Origin: Polynucleobacter paneuropaeus
Lineage (GTDB): Bacteria; Pseudomonadota; Gammaproteobacteria; Burkholderiales; Burkholderiaceae
Direction of reading: 5' to 3'
DNA: 64,000 bases
NCBI RefSeq assembly: GCF_003261235.1
Contig: NZ_CP030085.1
Span: 248,001-312,000 of the forward strand
Within the stretch, counting starts at the first letter, position 1, and the number at the start of each line of letters is the position of its first letter. The notes beneath the pieces were generated by a model. It saw only the letters and a program-made list of their open reading frames with translations, was not told the origin of the DNA and did not search any database. This document shows, one piece after another, positions 9,614-17,803 of this stretch. Both the position numbers and the translations under genes were made by a program.

Positions 9614-10417
9614 TTGAGTGCAAAGCCAGAGCGTCAGTTTGATCGTATCGATCGCATTCGCTCTTTTGTCCTTCGCACTGGAAGAACAACAACAGCGCAG
9701 CAACGTGCAATCGATGAGCTTGGCCCTCAATTTTGCATTCCCTTTCAAGACCAGAAGCTTGATCTCAATAAAGCCTTTAATAGATCCACCAATCCCAAGA
9801 TTCTGGAGATTGGCTTTGGCATGGGGGAGACGACTGCCGCAATAGCCCAACTTCGCAGTCAGGATGATTTCTTGGCCATTGAAGTCCATCCTCCGGGGAT
9901 CGGTGCTTTACTCAAGCGAATCGGCGAAATGGGCCTCACCAATTTACGATTAATTCAGCATGATGCGGTAGAGGTGCTAGAAAAAATGATTTTGCCTGAG
10001 AGTTTGGATGGCATTCATATTTACTTTGCTGATCCTTGGCACAAGAAGCGGCACCATAAGCGTCGCTTGATTCAGGCAGCATTTACCCGCCTATTGGTAT
10101 CCCGCTTAAAGTCTGGCGGATATGTTCATTTGGCCACTGATTGGCATAACTATGCCGAGCAAATGTTTCTAGTGCTTAATGCTGAGCAGTCCTTGATCAA
10201 TACTTCGGTTGCGGCAGTGCCCGTTGAAACTTTTGGCCCAGAAGATATTGCGCAAGAGGACGGTGCTGAAAATGAATTTAAACCGAGCCGAGCCCAGTTA
10301 GAAAGCCATCATCTTGCTTATGTTGAGCGACCCAGCTATCGACCGATTACCAAGTTTGAAACTCGCGGTTTAAAGCTGGGGCACGGCGTATGGGACTTGG
10401 TGTATCAGAAAAAATAG
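9614..10417 (+). CDS. trmB: tRNA (guanine-N7-)-methyltransferase
   Basis: TrmB methylates G46 in the variable loop of tRNAs using SAM. The SAM-binding motif EIGFGMGE and the family signature ADPWHKKRHHKRR are clear. The start is uncertain. An ATG at 9566 would overlap the preceding gene by 47 bases and add a 16-residue basic leader. A TTG at 9614, right behind the preceding stop and with AAGAAGG about 11 bases upstream, puts the conserved RIRSFV motif near residue 14. That is closer to E. coli TrmB, so I prefer it. Confidence 0.93.
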   Translation: MSAKPERQFDRIDRIRSFVLRTGRTTTAQQRAIDELGPQFCIPFQDQKLDLNKAFNRSTNPKILEIGFGMGETTAAIAQLRSQDDFLAIEVHPPGIGALLKRIGEMGLTNLRLIQHDAVEVLEKMILPESLDGIHIYFADPWHKKRHHKRRLIQAAFTRLLVSRLKSGGYVHLATDWHNYAEQMFLVLNAEQSLINTSVAAVPVETFGPEDIAQEDGAENEFKPSRAQLESHHLAYVERPSYRPITKFETRGLKLGHGVWDLVYQKK

Positions 10418-10457
10418 GCCGCAGCTAATAAGCTTCAACGGAAAAACAGACTTTTAC

Positions 10458-11936
10458 TTAGAGACCAATACAAAGGTATTTGAGTTCTAAGTATTCATCC
10501 ATTCCGAAGATGCTGCCTTCGCGGCCCAAGCCAGATTGTTTGACTCCACCAAAGGGTGCCACTTCATTAGAGATGATGCCGCTATTCACACCAACAATGC
10601 CGTATTCCAGGGCTTCAGCGACTTTCCAGATCCGCCCGATATCACGACTGTAGAAGTATGAGGCCAGACCATATTGACTCTGGTTTGCAAGCTTAATTAC
10701 CTCATCATCACTTTCAAAACTCATGATCGGTGCAACTGGACCAAAAGTTTCTTCTACGGTGATCAGCATATCGCTTGTCACATGATCCAAAATAGTGGGT
10801 TCGTAATAGGTGCCGCCAAGAGCAGATGGCTTGCCGCCTGCAATTAACTTTGCACCTTTACTCAATGCATCAGCAACATGATGCTCTACTTTGGCAAGGG
10901 CTGCTTGGTCAATAAGTGGACCCTGCAAAATACCTTCTTCAAGACCATTACCCACTTTAATTGTCTGAATCGCTTTAGCAAATTTTTCTAGAAACTCATC
11001 ATGCACTTTTTTATGAACATAAATTCGATTAGCGCACACACAGGTTTGACCAGAATTTCGGTACTTCGAAGCTATTGCACCACTGACTGCCGCATCAATA
11101 TCGGCATCTTCAAACACAATAAAGGGCGCATGGCCACCCAGTTCTAAGGCTAATTTTTTTACTGTTGGGGCAGATTGCGCTATCAGAATACGTCCCACTT
11201 CAGTTGAGCCTGTAAATGAGAGGTGACGCACAATCGATGAGCTACATAAAGTTTTACCGATCGCGATCGACTGCTCTGCATCAGCCGTAATCACGTTAAT
11301 GACCCCATTTGGAATTCCGGCACGGCGTGCAAGTTCGGCTAGTGCAAGTGCGGACAAGGGGGTTTGCTCTGCAGGTTTGATCACAATGCTGCAACCCGCA
11401 GCCATGGCAGGGGCAATCTTACGAGTGATCATGGCAATCGGAAAATTCCAAGGGGTGATTGCTGCACAAACGCCGATGGCTTGCTTAAGAACCATGAGTC
11501 GTTTGTCACCCCAAGTGGTCGAAGGAATGGTTCCCGCTACCCGTTTTGCTTCTTCAGCAAACCATTCAATAAATGAGGCACCGTAGGCTACTTCACCGCG
11601 AGACTCTATTAAGGGCTTGCCTTGCTCTAAAGTCATTAGCAAGGCTAGGTCTTCAGTGTTGGCTATGATGAGATCAAACCATTTACGCATGACATTGGCG
11701 CGCTCTTTGCCGGTTTTGCTGCGCCACATTGGCAGCGCTGTATTGGCTGCCTCAATCGCTAGCTCAGCATCGCTGGGGGTGAGATTGGCAACATTGGCAA
11801 TGATTGCGCCGTTGGCTGGGTTATTGACTGCAAAGGTTTGGTTTAGTGATGAGCTTGCCCATTGGCCATTAATAAAGGCCTCTTCTCTAAAAAGACTGGA
11901 GTCTTTTAGTAGCTTGCGAACATCTTGAGCTGACAT
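10458..11936 (-). CDS. gabD: Succinate-semialdehyde dehydrogenase
   Basis: This aldehyde dehydrogenase oxidises succinate semialdehyde to succinate in the GABA shunt. The 492-residue protein is full length. It has the NAD(P)-binding region TPWNFP (161-166), the catalytic base E265 in LELGGH, and nucleophile C299 in SGQTCVCAN with a second cysteine two residues on. The cofactor-site sequence TGSTEVG fits the GabD class, which commonly prefers NADP. No gabT is adjacent. It is convergent with trmB and lies upstream of nothing obvious; nusB is read from the same strand just before it. Confidence 0.92.
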   Translation of the reverse strand: MSAQDVRKLLKDSSLFREEAFINGQWASSSLNQTFAVNNPANGAIIANVANLTPSDAELAIEAANTALPMWRSKTGKERANVMRKWFDLIIANTEDLALLMTLEQGKPLIESRGEVAYGASFIEWFAEEAKRVAGTIPSTTWGDKRLMVLKQAIGVCAAITPWNFPIAMITRKIAPAMAAGCSIVIKPAEQTPLSALALAELARRAGIPNGVINVITADAEQSIAIGKTLCSSSIVRHLSFTGSTEVGRILIAQSAPTVKKLALELGGHAPFIVFEDADIDAAVSGAIASKYRNSGQTCVCANRIYVHKKVHDEFLEKFAKAIQTIKVGNGLEEGILQGPLIDQAALAKVEHHVADALSKGAKLIAGGKPSALGGTYYEPTILDHVTSDMLITVEETFGPVAPIMSFESDDEVIKLANQSQYGLASYFYSRDIGRIWKVAEALEYGIVGVNSGIISNEVAPFGGVKQSGLGREGSIFGMDEYLELKYLCIGL

Positions 11937-11953
11937 GAGATACCCCCGATGGA

Positions 11954-12466
11954 TTAAGCGGCTTGAATTTCTGCGCTACGCAGTTTTTGCGCTAAAAGAT
12001 CTAGGACACCGTTGACGTACTTATGACCATCAGTACCACCAAAGGTCTTGGCGAGCTCAACGGCTTCGTTGATTGCCACTTTGTAGGGAACAGAAAGATC
12101 GGCAGCAAGTTCGTAAGCGCCAATCAGAAGCGCGGCATGCTCTACAGGTGATAGCTCATTGATAGGGCGGTCAAGGGCAGGCGTGATAATGGCTTCGAGT
12201 TCATCGGTGCGCTCGAGAACACCTTCAAAAATTCCTTGAAATAATTCGAGTTGACAGCGACGAAAGGCAGGATCTTCCGAAAGCTGTTTGGTAATCGTTA
12301 CAGAATTCGGTAGACTGCCAGCACGGCGCATCACCAAACTTTGGTAAACCCCTTGCAGTGCATATTCGCGGGCGCGACGACGCGGCGTAAGAGAGCGTTT
12401 TGGGGTTATCGATTTGTTCTCTTTATCAGAGCCCGGTAATTTATTGGTGGTGATTGTTTTAGACAT
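11954..12466 (-). CDS. nusB: Transcription antitermination factor NusB
   Basis: NusB pairs with NusE (S10) to bind boxA RNA and promote antitermination in rRNA operons. The helical core is present, with RRRAREYALQGVYQ at the start of the domain and INEAVELAKTFGG near the end. The protein has a basic, Lys/Ser-rich leader of about 28 residues that is absent from E. coli NusB. The start codon shares one base with the ribH stop (TAATG), giving the common ribH-nusB coupling. The order ribB-ribH-nusB is widespread in proteobacteria. Confidence 0.95.
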   Translation of the reverse strand: MSKTITTNKLPGSDKENKSITPKRSLTPRRRAREYALQGVYQSLVMRRAGSLPNSVTITKQLSEDPAFRRCQLELFQGIFEGVLERTDELEAIITPALDRPINELSPVEHAALLIGAYELAADLSVPYKVAINEAVELAKTFGGTDGHKYVNGVLDLLAQKLRSAEIQAA

Positions 12467-12984
12467 TATTCTTCTTCACCAGATTGAAAGTCGATATCCA
12501 GGTCGGGGCTTAAAGCCAAGGCAAGGTTAGCCATTTCAACTACGGCTTTCGCACAATCTGCGCCTTTGACCTGAACACGAACTTGGGCTTGTGCATCGTT
12601 ATCGCAAGTAAGGATGCCATTGGCGATGGGTAAGCCCGACTCTAATCCAACACGAGTAATGCCTGCAGCCGATTCATTAGAGACGAGTTCGAAATGATAT
12701 GTCTCACCCCGAATGACAGCGCCCAAGGCGACTAAGCCATCAAATTCACCAGTCTCTGCCAGTTTTTGCAGGGCAAAGGGAATTTCAAGGGCGCCAGGAA
12801 CAGTGACTAATTTAATATCCGCTTGGTCAACACCAAGGGTCAGGAGTTCTTCAATACAGGCTTTGGTTAAGGCTTCGCAGTGATCTTCATTAAAGCGGGC
12901 TTGCACGATCCCCACTCGCAAATCTTGCCCATTGAGATCAGCAGCTAAAACCTGAACGCCAGATTGGGTGGTAGATGAGTTCAT
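12466..12984 (-). CDS. ribH: 6,7-dimethyl-8-ribityllumazine synthase
   Basis: RibH condenses the ribityl pyrimidine with 3,4-dihydroxy-2-butanone 4-phosphate in riboflavin synthesis and usually assembles into pentamers or icosahedra. The motifs VQARFNE, VPGALEIP and GAVIRGETYHFE (with the catalytic histidine) are all visible. Its 172 residues include an acidic C-terminal tail slightly longer than usual. The gene is 5 bases behind ribB and overlaps nusB by one base, so the three probably form one transcript. Confidence 0.96.
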   Translation of the reverse strand: MNSSTTQSGVQVLAADLNGQDLRVGIVQARFNEDHCEALTKACIEELLTLGVDQADIKLVTVPGALEIPFALQKLAETGEFDGLVALGAVIRGETYHFELVSNESAAGITRVGLESGLPIANGILTCDNDAQAQVRVQVKGADCAKAVVEMANLALALSPDLDIDFQSGEEE

Positions 12985-12989
12985 CGTAA

Positions 12990-14135
12990 TTACGCTTTTT
13001 GATCAGGGGTAAAGGGAAGATAGCCTGTAACTTCTAGTTTATAGCCAGATAGGCTGGGGACAGGATTTGGTTTAGATAGTAAGCGCATTTTGCCAACACC
13101 TAAGTCTTTCAGAATTTGTGCACCAATGCCATAGCTGCGGAAATCCGTTTTACGAGTGAGCGCAGGATGAGTGCCAGCATGAGCAGTTTGATTAAGCTTG
13201 GTAAATTGAGACAGCCAGTCAGCATCATTGGGTGTCGCAATACCAGCAGCGTTGAGCAAAACGGCAACACCGCTAGAAGCATTGGCAAGAGTTTCTAGAG
13301 CTTTACCCAGTGGCCAAGAGTGGTTACTGTGATTGCCATCTAGAAAATCCAATACGGTAACTGGCTCGTGAACGCGTACTAAAGTTTCAACCGATTCGGT
13401 GGGCTTGCCTTTTACTAAAGCAATATGAATCGAGGAGCTAGGAGTATCGCGGTAAATGATTCCCTGAAAGCTGCCCCAGGGGGTAACAAACTCTCGCTCA
13501 CCTTCGCGAAGCACAATACTTTCGTGTTGACTGCGATACTGAATTAAATCGGCAATACTACCAATCTTTAGTTGATGTTCTCTGGCAAATTCTAGGAGAT
13601 CAGGTAGGCGTGCCATGCTGCCATCATCTTTCATGATTTCGCAAATCACAGCACTGGGAGAGCATCCCGCCATCGCAGCCAGATCGCAACCTGCTTCCGT
13701 ATGACCAGACCGAATGAGTACGCCGCCAGGTTGGGCCATTAAGGGAAAGATATGTCCGGGTTGAACGAGATCATTCGGCTTGGCATTTTTAGCTACAGCT
13801 GTTTTGATGGTGAGTGCGCGATCCGCTGCAGAGATGCCAGTTGTCACTCCAGTTGCTGCTTCAATTGAGACCGTGAAGTTGGTGCCCATTGAGGTGCCGT
13901 TATCACGCACCATCAAGGGAAGGTTAAGTTGCTGGCAGTGTTCCCGGGTCAGGGTTAAGCAAATCAGGCCCCGCCCATGCTTAGCCATGAAGTTCACTGC
14001 TTCTGCACTGACATGGTCTGCAGCTAGAACGAGGTCACCTTCGTTTTCTCGGTCTTCTTCATCAACCAAGATCACCATCTTGCCAGCCCGTAGGTCGGCA
14101 ACGATTTCATTTGTAGGGGCAAGCTTCATAGACAT
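12990..14135 (-). CDS. ribB: 3,4-dihydroxy-2-butanone-4-phosphate synthase with degenerate GTP cyclohydrolase II domain
   Basis: The N-terminal ~205 residues are a complete RibB domain, which makes the four-carbon riboflavin precursor from ribulose 5-phosphate. DEEDRENEGDL at residues 25-35 and HTEAGCDL hold its metal and catalytic residues. The C-terminal ~170 residues follow the RibA fold (FVTPWGSFQ, RSYGIGAQILKDLG). However, the zinc-binding cysteine cluster and GDVFGS motif of active GTP cyclohydrolase II are replaced by a Cys-free segment around HEPVTVLDFLDG. This domain should therefore be catalytically dead, as in the RibBX-type proteins. A separate ribA is expected elsewhere in the genome. 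Confidence 0.93.
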   Translation of the reverse strand: MSMKLAPTNEIVADLRAGKMVILVDEEDRENEGDLVLAADHVSAEAVNFMAKHGRGLICLTLTREHCQQLNLPLMVRDNGTSMGTNFTVSIEAATGVTTGISAADRALTIKTAVAKNAKPNDLVQPGHIFPLMAQPGGVLIRSGHTEAGCDLAAMAGCSPSAVICEIMKDDGSMARLPDLLEFAREHQLKIGSIADLIQYRSQHESIVLREGEREFVTPWGSFQGIIYRDTPSSSIHIALVKGKPTESVETLVRVHEPVTVLDFLDGNHSNHSWPLGKALETLANASSGVAVLLNAAGIATPNDADWLSQFTKLNQTAHAGTHPALTRKTDFRSYGIGAQILKDLGVGKMRLLSKPNPVPSLSGYKLEVTGYLPFTPDQKA

Positions 14136-14156
14136 AGCCTGCTATTTTAAGCTCAG

Positions 14157-14215
14157 GGACCCTTGATTGCTTAGTCCTGCCCTAATATCCAGTCTTTCTG
14201 ACAATCAGGGGGTCC
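14157..14215. repeat. Imperfect inverted repeat between ribB and the pilin genes
   Basis: GGACCCTTGATTG at 14157-14169 is nearly complementary to CAATCAGGGGGTCC at 14202-14215, with a two-base bulge and a 32-base loop. On the minus strand it would fall in the ribB 5' leader. It does not match the conserved FMN riboswitch sequence. There is no flanking T-tract. Confidence 0.4.
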
Positions 14216-14257
14216 TATCAGGGTAGCGGGGCGATTCTGTCCTTGGGAGAATGGCCT

Positions 14258-14464
14258 ATGTTCTCTATCCTTAGCACCCCTAAAGCCAATGGCTTCATTT
14301 TGCTAGAGGTACTGCTAGCGATGAGTCTAATTGCAGGAGCATGGGTAGGCTTATGCAATCAATATCAAGTAATGGCTTTGCGCTTTGTTCAGTCGCAAGA
14401 AAAACGGGTACAAATTCGGGAGCAAATCAATCAGTTTGAAATATCCCAAGCCAAGTCTAAATGA
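14258..14464 (+). CDS. PilV-like minor prepilin
   Basis: This short (68-residue) protein begins with a type IV prepilin leader. NGFILLEVLLAMSLI carries the Gly/Phe cleavage site and the glutamate at mature position 5, followed by a hydrophobic helix. The rest is a short helical, charged tail without a globular pilin head, so it is shorter than typical PilV (about 140-180 residues). The ATG at 14258 with GGGAGA eight bases upstream is preferred over a TTG at 14243. It is the first of four overlapping pilin-type genes, and its stop overlaps the next start (ATGA). Confidence 0.75.
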   Translation: MFSILSTPKANGFILLEVLLAMSLIAGAWVGLCNQYQVMALRFVQSQEKRVQIREQINQFEISQAKSK

Positions 14465-15108
14465 GTTTGCTGGAATGCCTTATTAGTTTGGCAATCTCCC
14501 TGATTTTAATTACCCCAGTCATTCAAAGCAGTGGACAAATGGTTGTCAAACAGGCGCACTATCAAAAGACGCAACATTTAACCAATGAAGCAGATCGCGC
14601 TTTTGAGCTCATTGGTAGAGCGATTCGAATGGCGGGTTATCAAAATTGGGTATCGGCTGAGAATAAGATTAGACAAAAAACAGATCCCCAATGGATCGAG
14701 ATTCAGAAGGGGCGTGGTTATAACCGTTCAGATGTACTCGTGATTCGTCATGAGATTGCGCACTCACCATCTTTAGGTGTTGATTTTGATTGCCTAGGCA
14801 ACACATTGAGTCCAGAGCGAACTAAAAATCAGTTAGCACTACAAGGTTTTTTACTCGAGCGTCAGGCTGGTATTGCTAAGGGGGTCAAAGTTAACGACGG
14901 ATCTCTCATGTGCCAATCCTTAGATCGTCATGCGCGCATTCAAAATACAACATTAATGAATGGCGTGAACTATTTAAGTATTGAGGAGCTGGGCCCAAAG
15001 CCAAATCTAGCTGGGCCTCGACTATTTAAGGTGCAATTAGAAATGACCGATGGTCATGCACTTAATCTGACATTCGAGCGCTATTTTGCGACTCGCAACA
15101 CGCCATGA
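14461..15108 (+). CDS. PilW-like minor pilin lacking a visible leader glycine
   Basis: The 215-residue protein resembles type IV pilus assembly protein PilW in position and content. It has an N-terminal SLLECLISLAIS helix, then RAFELIGRAIRMAGYQNW and a beta-rich domain with two cysteines (FDCLGN and LMCQS). The start is unusual. An in-frame stop lies directly before the ATG at 14461, so the protein begins at MSLLE and lacks the basic leader and the -1 glycine that prepilin peptidase needs. The start overlaps the preceding stop by four bases. Either it is processed differently or a frameshift separates it from its leader. Confidence 0.72.
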   Translation: MSLLECLISLAISLILITPVIQSSGQMVVKQAHYQKTQHLTNEADRAFELIGRAIRMAGYQNWVSAENKIRQKTDPQWIEIQKGRGYNRSDVLVIRHEIAHSPSLGVDFDCLGNTLSPERTKNQLALQGFLLERQAGIAKGVKVNDGSLMCQSLDRHARIQNTTLMNGVNYLSIEELGPKPNLAGPRLFKVQLEMTDGHALNLTFERYFATRNTP

Positions 15109-15434
15109 TCATTGCCTGGATTTTATCGATTATTTTTTCTTTCTCTTCTTTGATTCTGTATTTAGAGAAAATGAATGCATTGGAACTCATTCAGACTCAA
15201 ACTCAGTCTCAGAGTCAAGAAAAATTTATCCAAGCGGAGAAAATCATTCTGGATTGTCAAACAGATCTTATATTGGGGGCTTCTGATCATCATCCAAATT
15301 GTGACTTTCATTTTCTTCAGAAAAACTATTGGTTTATATCGACTATAGATAAACCCCAAATCGAAGTATTGGTCTTTTTTGATTCACAACAAGGCGTTCT
15401 CAAAAGATTGAACTGGCGACAGGCATTTGATTAA
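15105..15434 (+). CDS. Small membrane-anchored protein of the minor pilin cluster
   Basis: This 109-residue protein has a single N-terminal hydrophobic helix (IIAWILSIIFSFSSLILYL). A Gln/Ser-rich QTQTQSQSQ stretch follows, then a small domain with two cysteines (LDCQT and HPNCDF). It has no prepilin cleavage motif. It overlaps the pilW-like gene by four bases (ATGA) and ends five bases before the next pilin start. Its place corresponds to pilX in pilVWX-type clusters, so an equivalent structural role is likely, but the sequence itself is not recognisable as PilX. Confidence 0.65.
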   Translation: MIIAWILSIIFSFSSLILYLEKMNALELIQTQTQSQSQEKFIQAEKIILDCQTDLILGASDHHPNCDFHFLQKNYWFISTIDKPQIEVLVFFDSQQGVLKRLNWRQAFD

Positions 15435-15438
15435 GTTA

Positions 15439-15969
15439 ATGCGCTTGCAAAAAAATACAGAGCGGGGAAGTACATTACTTGAGATGATGGTTGTCACTCT
15501 CATCATTGCCATCATGTCGTGTATTAGTATTCCCTTGATTCAGGATTCTTTAGCTACCCGCCAACTAGAGTGGATCGCCCGGAGTTTTATTGAGCATGCC
15601 CACTTTGCTAGGCAGCAGGCTTTGTATCTGAGCGAGTCTGTCCAGATGACCCCTCGTATTGAGAATGACTGGAATAGCGGATGGGTAATCGAGTCCAGCG
15701 GCTCTAAAAAGGCTTGGTTTATGCAGGGCTCAATTGATCCCGTTTACTTTAAGGGTGGTGGTAAGCAATTTAGTGGTCCGAACACTTCTCAAAAAGGAAT
15801 TATTTTTAATGCCGCTGGTGCAGCCAAAACAGCGCAGGGCGGCTTTGTCGCTAATCGCCTGATCTTGAGTCATAGGCGACGCTCAAATATAGAGCGGCAC
15901 CTTATTCTGGGCAGTGGCGGGCGCTGGCGGATTTGCAATCCTCAGGTAGATTCCAAGGCTTGTCGCTAA
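15439..15969 (+). CDS. FimT/GspH-family pseudopilin
   Basis: This 176-residue protein is a minor pilin of the FimT/GspH type, which primes type IV pilus assembly and may bind DNA. The leader ends at RGSTLLEMMVVTLIIAI, with a clear glycine before the cleavage site and glutamate at mature position 5. LARQQALYL-like (actual FARQQALYLSE) helix and the C-terminal SRRRSNIERHLILGSGGRWRIC-type GspH tail follow. I choose the ATG at 15439; a TTG at 15427 would overlap the preceding gene. It is the last of the four pilin-type genes and is followed by ribD after 18 bases. Confidence 0.82.
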   Translation: MRLQKNTERGSTLLEMMVVTLIIAIMSCISIPLIQDSLATRQLEWIARSFIEHAHFARQQALYLSESVQMTPRIENDWNSGWVIESSGSKKAWFMQGSIDPVYFKGGGKQFSGPNTSQKGIIFNAAGAAKTAQGGFVANRLILSHRRRSNIERHLILGSGGRWRICNPQVDSKACR

Positions 15970-15987
15970 ATCGGTTTTAATAGAGCC

Positions 15988-17118
15988 ATGAATCAAGTTA
16001 ACCCCCAAGCGGATCAGCAATGGATGAGTGAAGCCTTGGCTGAGGCTCAAAAAGCCTTATACCTGGCTAATCCAAATCCCCGCGTAGGCTGCATCATTGT
16101 CAAAAATGGACAGGCGATTGGGCGCGGCCACACGCAGCAAGTAGGAGGTCCTCACGCTGAAGTACAAGCGCTCGCTGATGCGCATAGTCAGAGTATTGAT
16201 CCAGCTGGTGCCACTGTATATGTCACCCTAGAGCCTTGCAATCACACTGGAAGAACTCCACCCTGCGTCGATGCGCTGATTGCTGCTAAGCCTCAAAAAG
16301 TGATTGTGGCGATGATTGATCCCAATCCCTTAGTTGCTGGCAAAGGAATCGAGCGGCTTCGCGCTGCTGGTATTGAAGTACAGAGCGGGCTAATGGAGAC
16401 AGAAGCTGTAGCGCTAAATAAAGGATTTATTTCTCGGATGACACGCGGCTTACCTTGGGTGCGCCTCAAGATTGCTACCACTCTTGATGGCAAGACTGCT
16501 TTACCCAATGGGACAAGCCAATGGATTACTGGAGCACTAGCGCGCGCTGATGGACATCATTGGCGAGCTCAAGCCTGCGCTGTGCTCACCGGGGGCGGTA
16601 CAGTAAAAGAAGACAATCCGACTTTGAATGTACGAGATGTTCAAACGCAAAGACAGCCCTGGAAAGTCATTGTGGATTCCAAGCTAGAAACGCCACTTAA
16701 TGCCAAGCTCTTAGGAGGGATTGAGCAGTCTGGCGTGATCATCTTCTGTGCTCGGCTGCAATCAGCCGAGCAATTAGCGCATGCCAAAGCATTACGTGAG
16801 CGCGGCGTCGAAGTGATCGAGATGCCTAACGCATATGGCAAAGTTGATCTACCTAAACTCTTTGCTTACCTTGCCCAAGAGCGCCACATGAATGAAATTC
16901 ATGTAGAAGCAGGCGCTAAATTAAATGGCTCTTTATTGCGTGAAGATTGTGTCGATGAGCTCTTGCTCTACTACGCTCCATTTTTCATGGGGGAGGGTTT
17001 AGGTATGGCCAGCCTTGCTGCAATCCATTCATTAAAAGATCACCAAGCTTGGCAACTGATTGATCAGGCTGCCTTTGATCCTGATATTCGTTTGCGCTAT
17101 CAAAAACTGCTGAAGTAA
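15988..17118 (+). CDS. ribD: Bifunctional riboflavin deaminase/reductase RibD
   Basis: RibD performs the deamination and side-chain reduction steps of riboflavin synthesis. The N-terminal deaminase domain carries the zinc site H56-A-E58 with C84 and C93 in the PCNHTGRTPPC motif. The C-terminal reductase domain, from about residue 155, has RLKIATTLDGK and the NADPH-binding GGGTVKEDNP region. The length of 376 residues is normal. ribE follows after 25 bases. With ribH and ribB on the other strand nearby, most of the riboflavin pathway is within 5 kb. Confidence 0.96.
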   Translation: MNQVNPQADQQWMSEALAEAQKALYLANPNPRVGCIIVKNGQAIGRGHTQQVGGPHAEVQALADAHSQSIDPAGATVYVTLEPCNHTGRTPPCVDALIAAKPQKVIVAMIDPNPLVAGKGIERLRAAGIEVQSGLMETEAVALNKGFISRMTRGLPWVRLKIATTLDGKTALPNGTSQWITGALARADGHHWRAQACAVLTGGGTVKEDNPTLNVRDVQTQRQPWKVIVDSKLETPLNAKLLGGIEQSGVIIFCARLQSAEQLAHAKALRERGVEVIEMPNAYGKVDLPKLFAYLAQERHMNEIHVEAGAKLNGSLLREDCVDELLLYYAPFFMGEGLGMASLAAIHSLKDHQAWQLIDQAAFDPDIRLRYQKLLK

Positions 17119-17143
17119 ATTACCCAGAAGATAAAATACAGCC

Positions 17144-17770
17144 ATGTTTACCGGAATTATCACTGGCATTGGCCAAATTACAGATATCAAGCCGAAAGGG
17201 GATGGCTTGCACTTGCGTGTAGAGCTTTCTTCTTCAGAGGCTCACTTTTTAGACGATGTTGTATTGGGCGACAGTATTGCTTTGCAAGGTGCTTGCATGA
17301 CGGTTACCGATAAGACAGCAAATTCGTTTGGCTTTGATGTCTCAAGAGAGTCGCTTAATAAAACAGTAGGCCTGGATCAACTGGGCTCTGTCAATCTAGA
17401 GAAGGCCCTGCGCTTTAATGATCGCTTGGGCGGGCATTTAGTGAGCGGGCATGTTGATGGTGTTGGTGAGGTCACCCACTTTGCGGCGCTTGCAAATGAT
17501 GCTTATGGCTCCTGGTTGTTGAAGATTGCTGCACCAATAGACCTTGCCCCTTATTTAGCCTACAAAGGATCGATTGTGGTCAATGGTGTGTCTTTGACTG
17601 TGAATCTCGTTGAGGATGAAGCGAGCGCCTGTGTTGTCTCGATCAATATCATTCCCCACACTTTGCAACATACTACTTTGGGAAATCTTCAAGTGGGTAG
17701 TGCGGTTAATTTAGAAGTCGATCTGATTGCGCGCTATCTTGCGCGCATGCTAGAAGTAAAAGAGCGCTAA
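17144..17770 (+). CDS. ribE: Riboflavin synthase alpha subunit
   Basis: This enzyme dismutates two lumazine molecules to give riboflavin. The 208-residue protein shows the internal duplication of the family: MFTGIITGIGQI starts the first lumazine-binding domain and GGHLVSGHVDGVGEV the second. The NSFGFDVSRESL segment is also typical. It lies directly downstream of ribD and convergent with queC, 33 bases apart. No terminator hairpin is evident in that gap. Confidence 0.96.
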   Translation: MFTGIITGIGQITDIKPKGDGLHLRVELSSSEAHFLDDVVLGDSIALQGACMTVTDKTANSFGFDVSRESLNKTVGLDQLGSVNLEKALRFNDRLGGHLVSGHVDGVGEVTHFAALANDAYGSWLLKIAAPIDLAPYLAYKGSIVVNGVSLTVNLVEDEASACVVSINIIPHTLQHTTLGNLQVGSAVNLEVDLIARYLARMLEVKER

Positions 17771-17803
17771 GATCTCATCCTTCATCTTTGGGCCTTTTCC
17801 CCG

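Noticed and set aside
11299..11928. Long open frames on the strand opposite gabD
   Set aside because: They follow the antisense shadow of a strongly conserved enzyme, have no ribosome binding sites and encode no recognisable protein.
14136..14257. FMN riboswitch upstream of ribB
   Set aside because: The conserved riboswitch sequence blocks are not present in either orientation, although a hairpin is.
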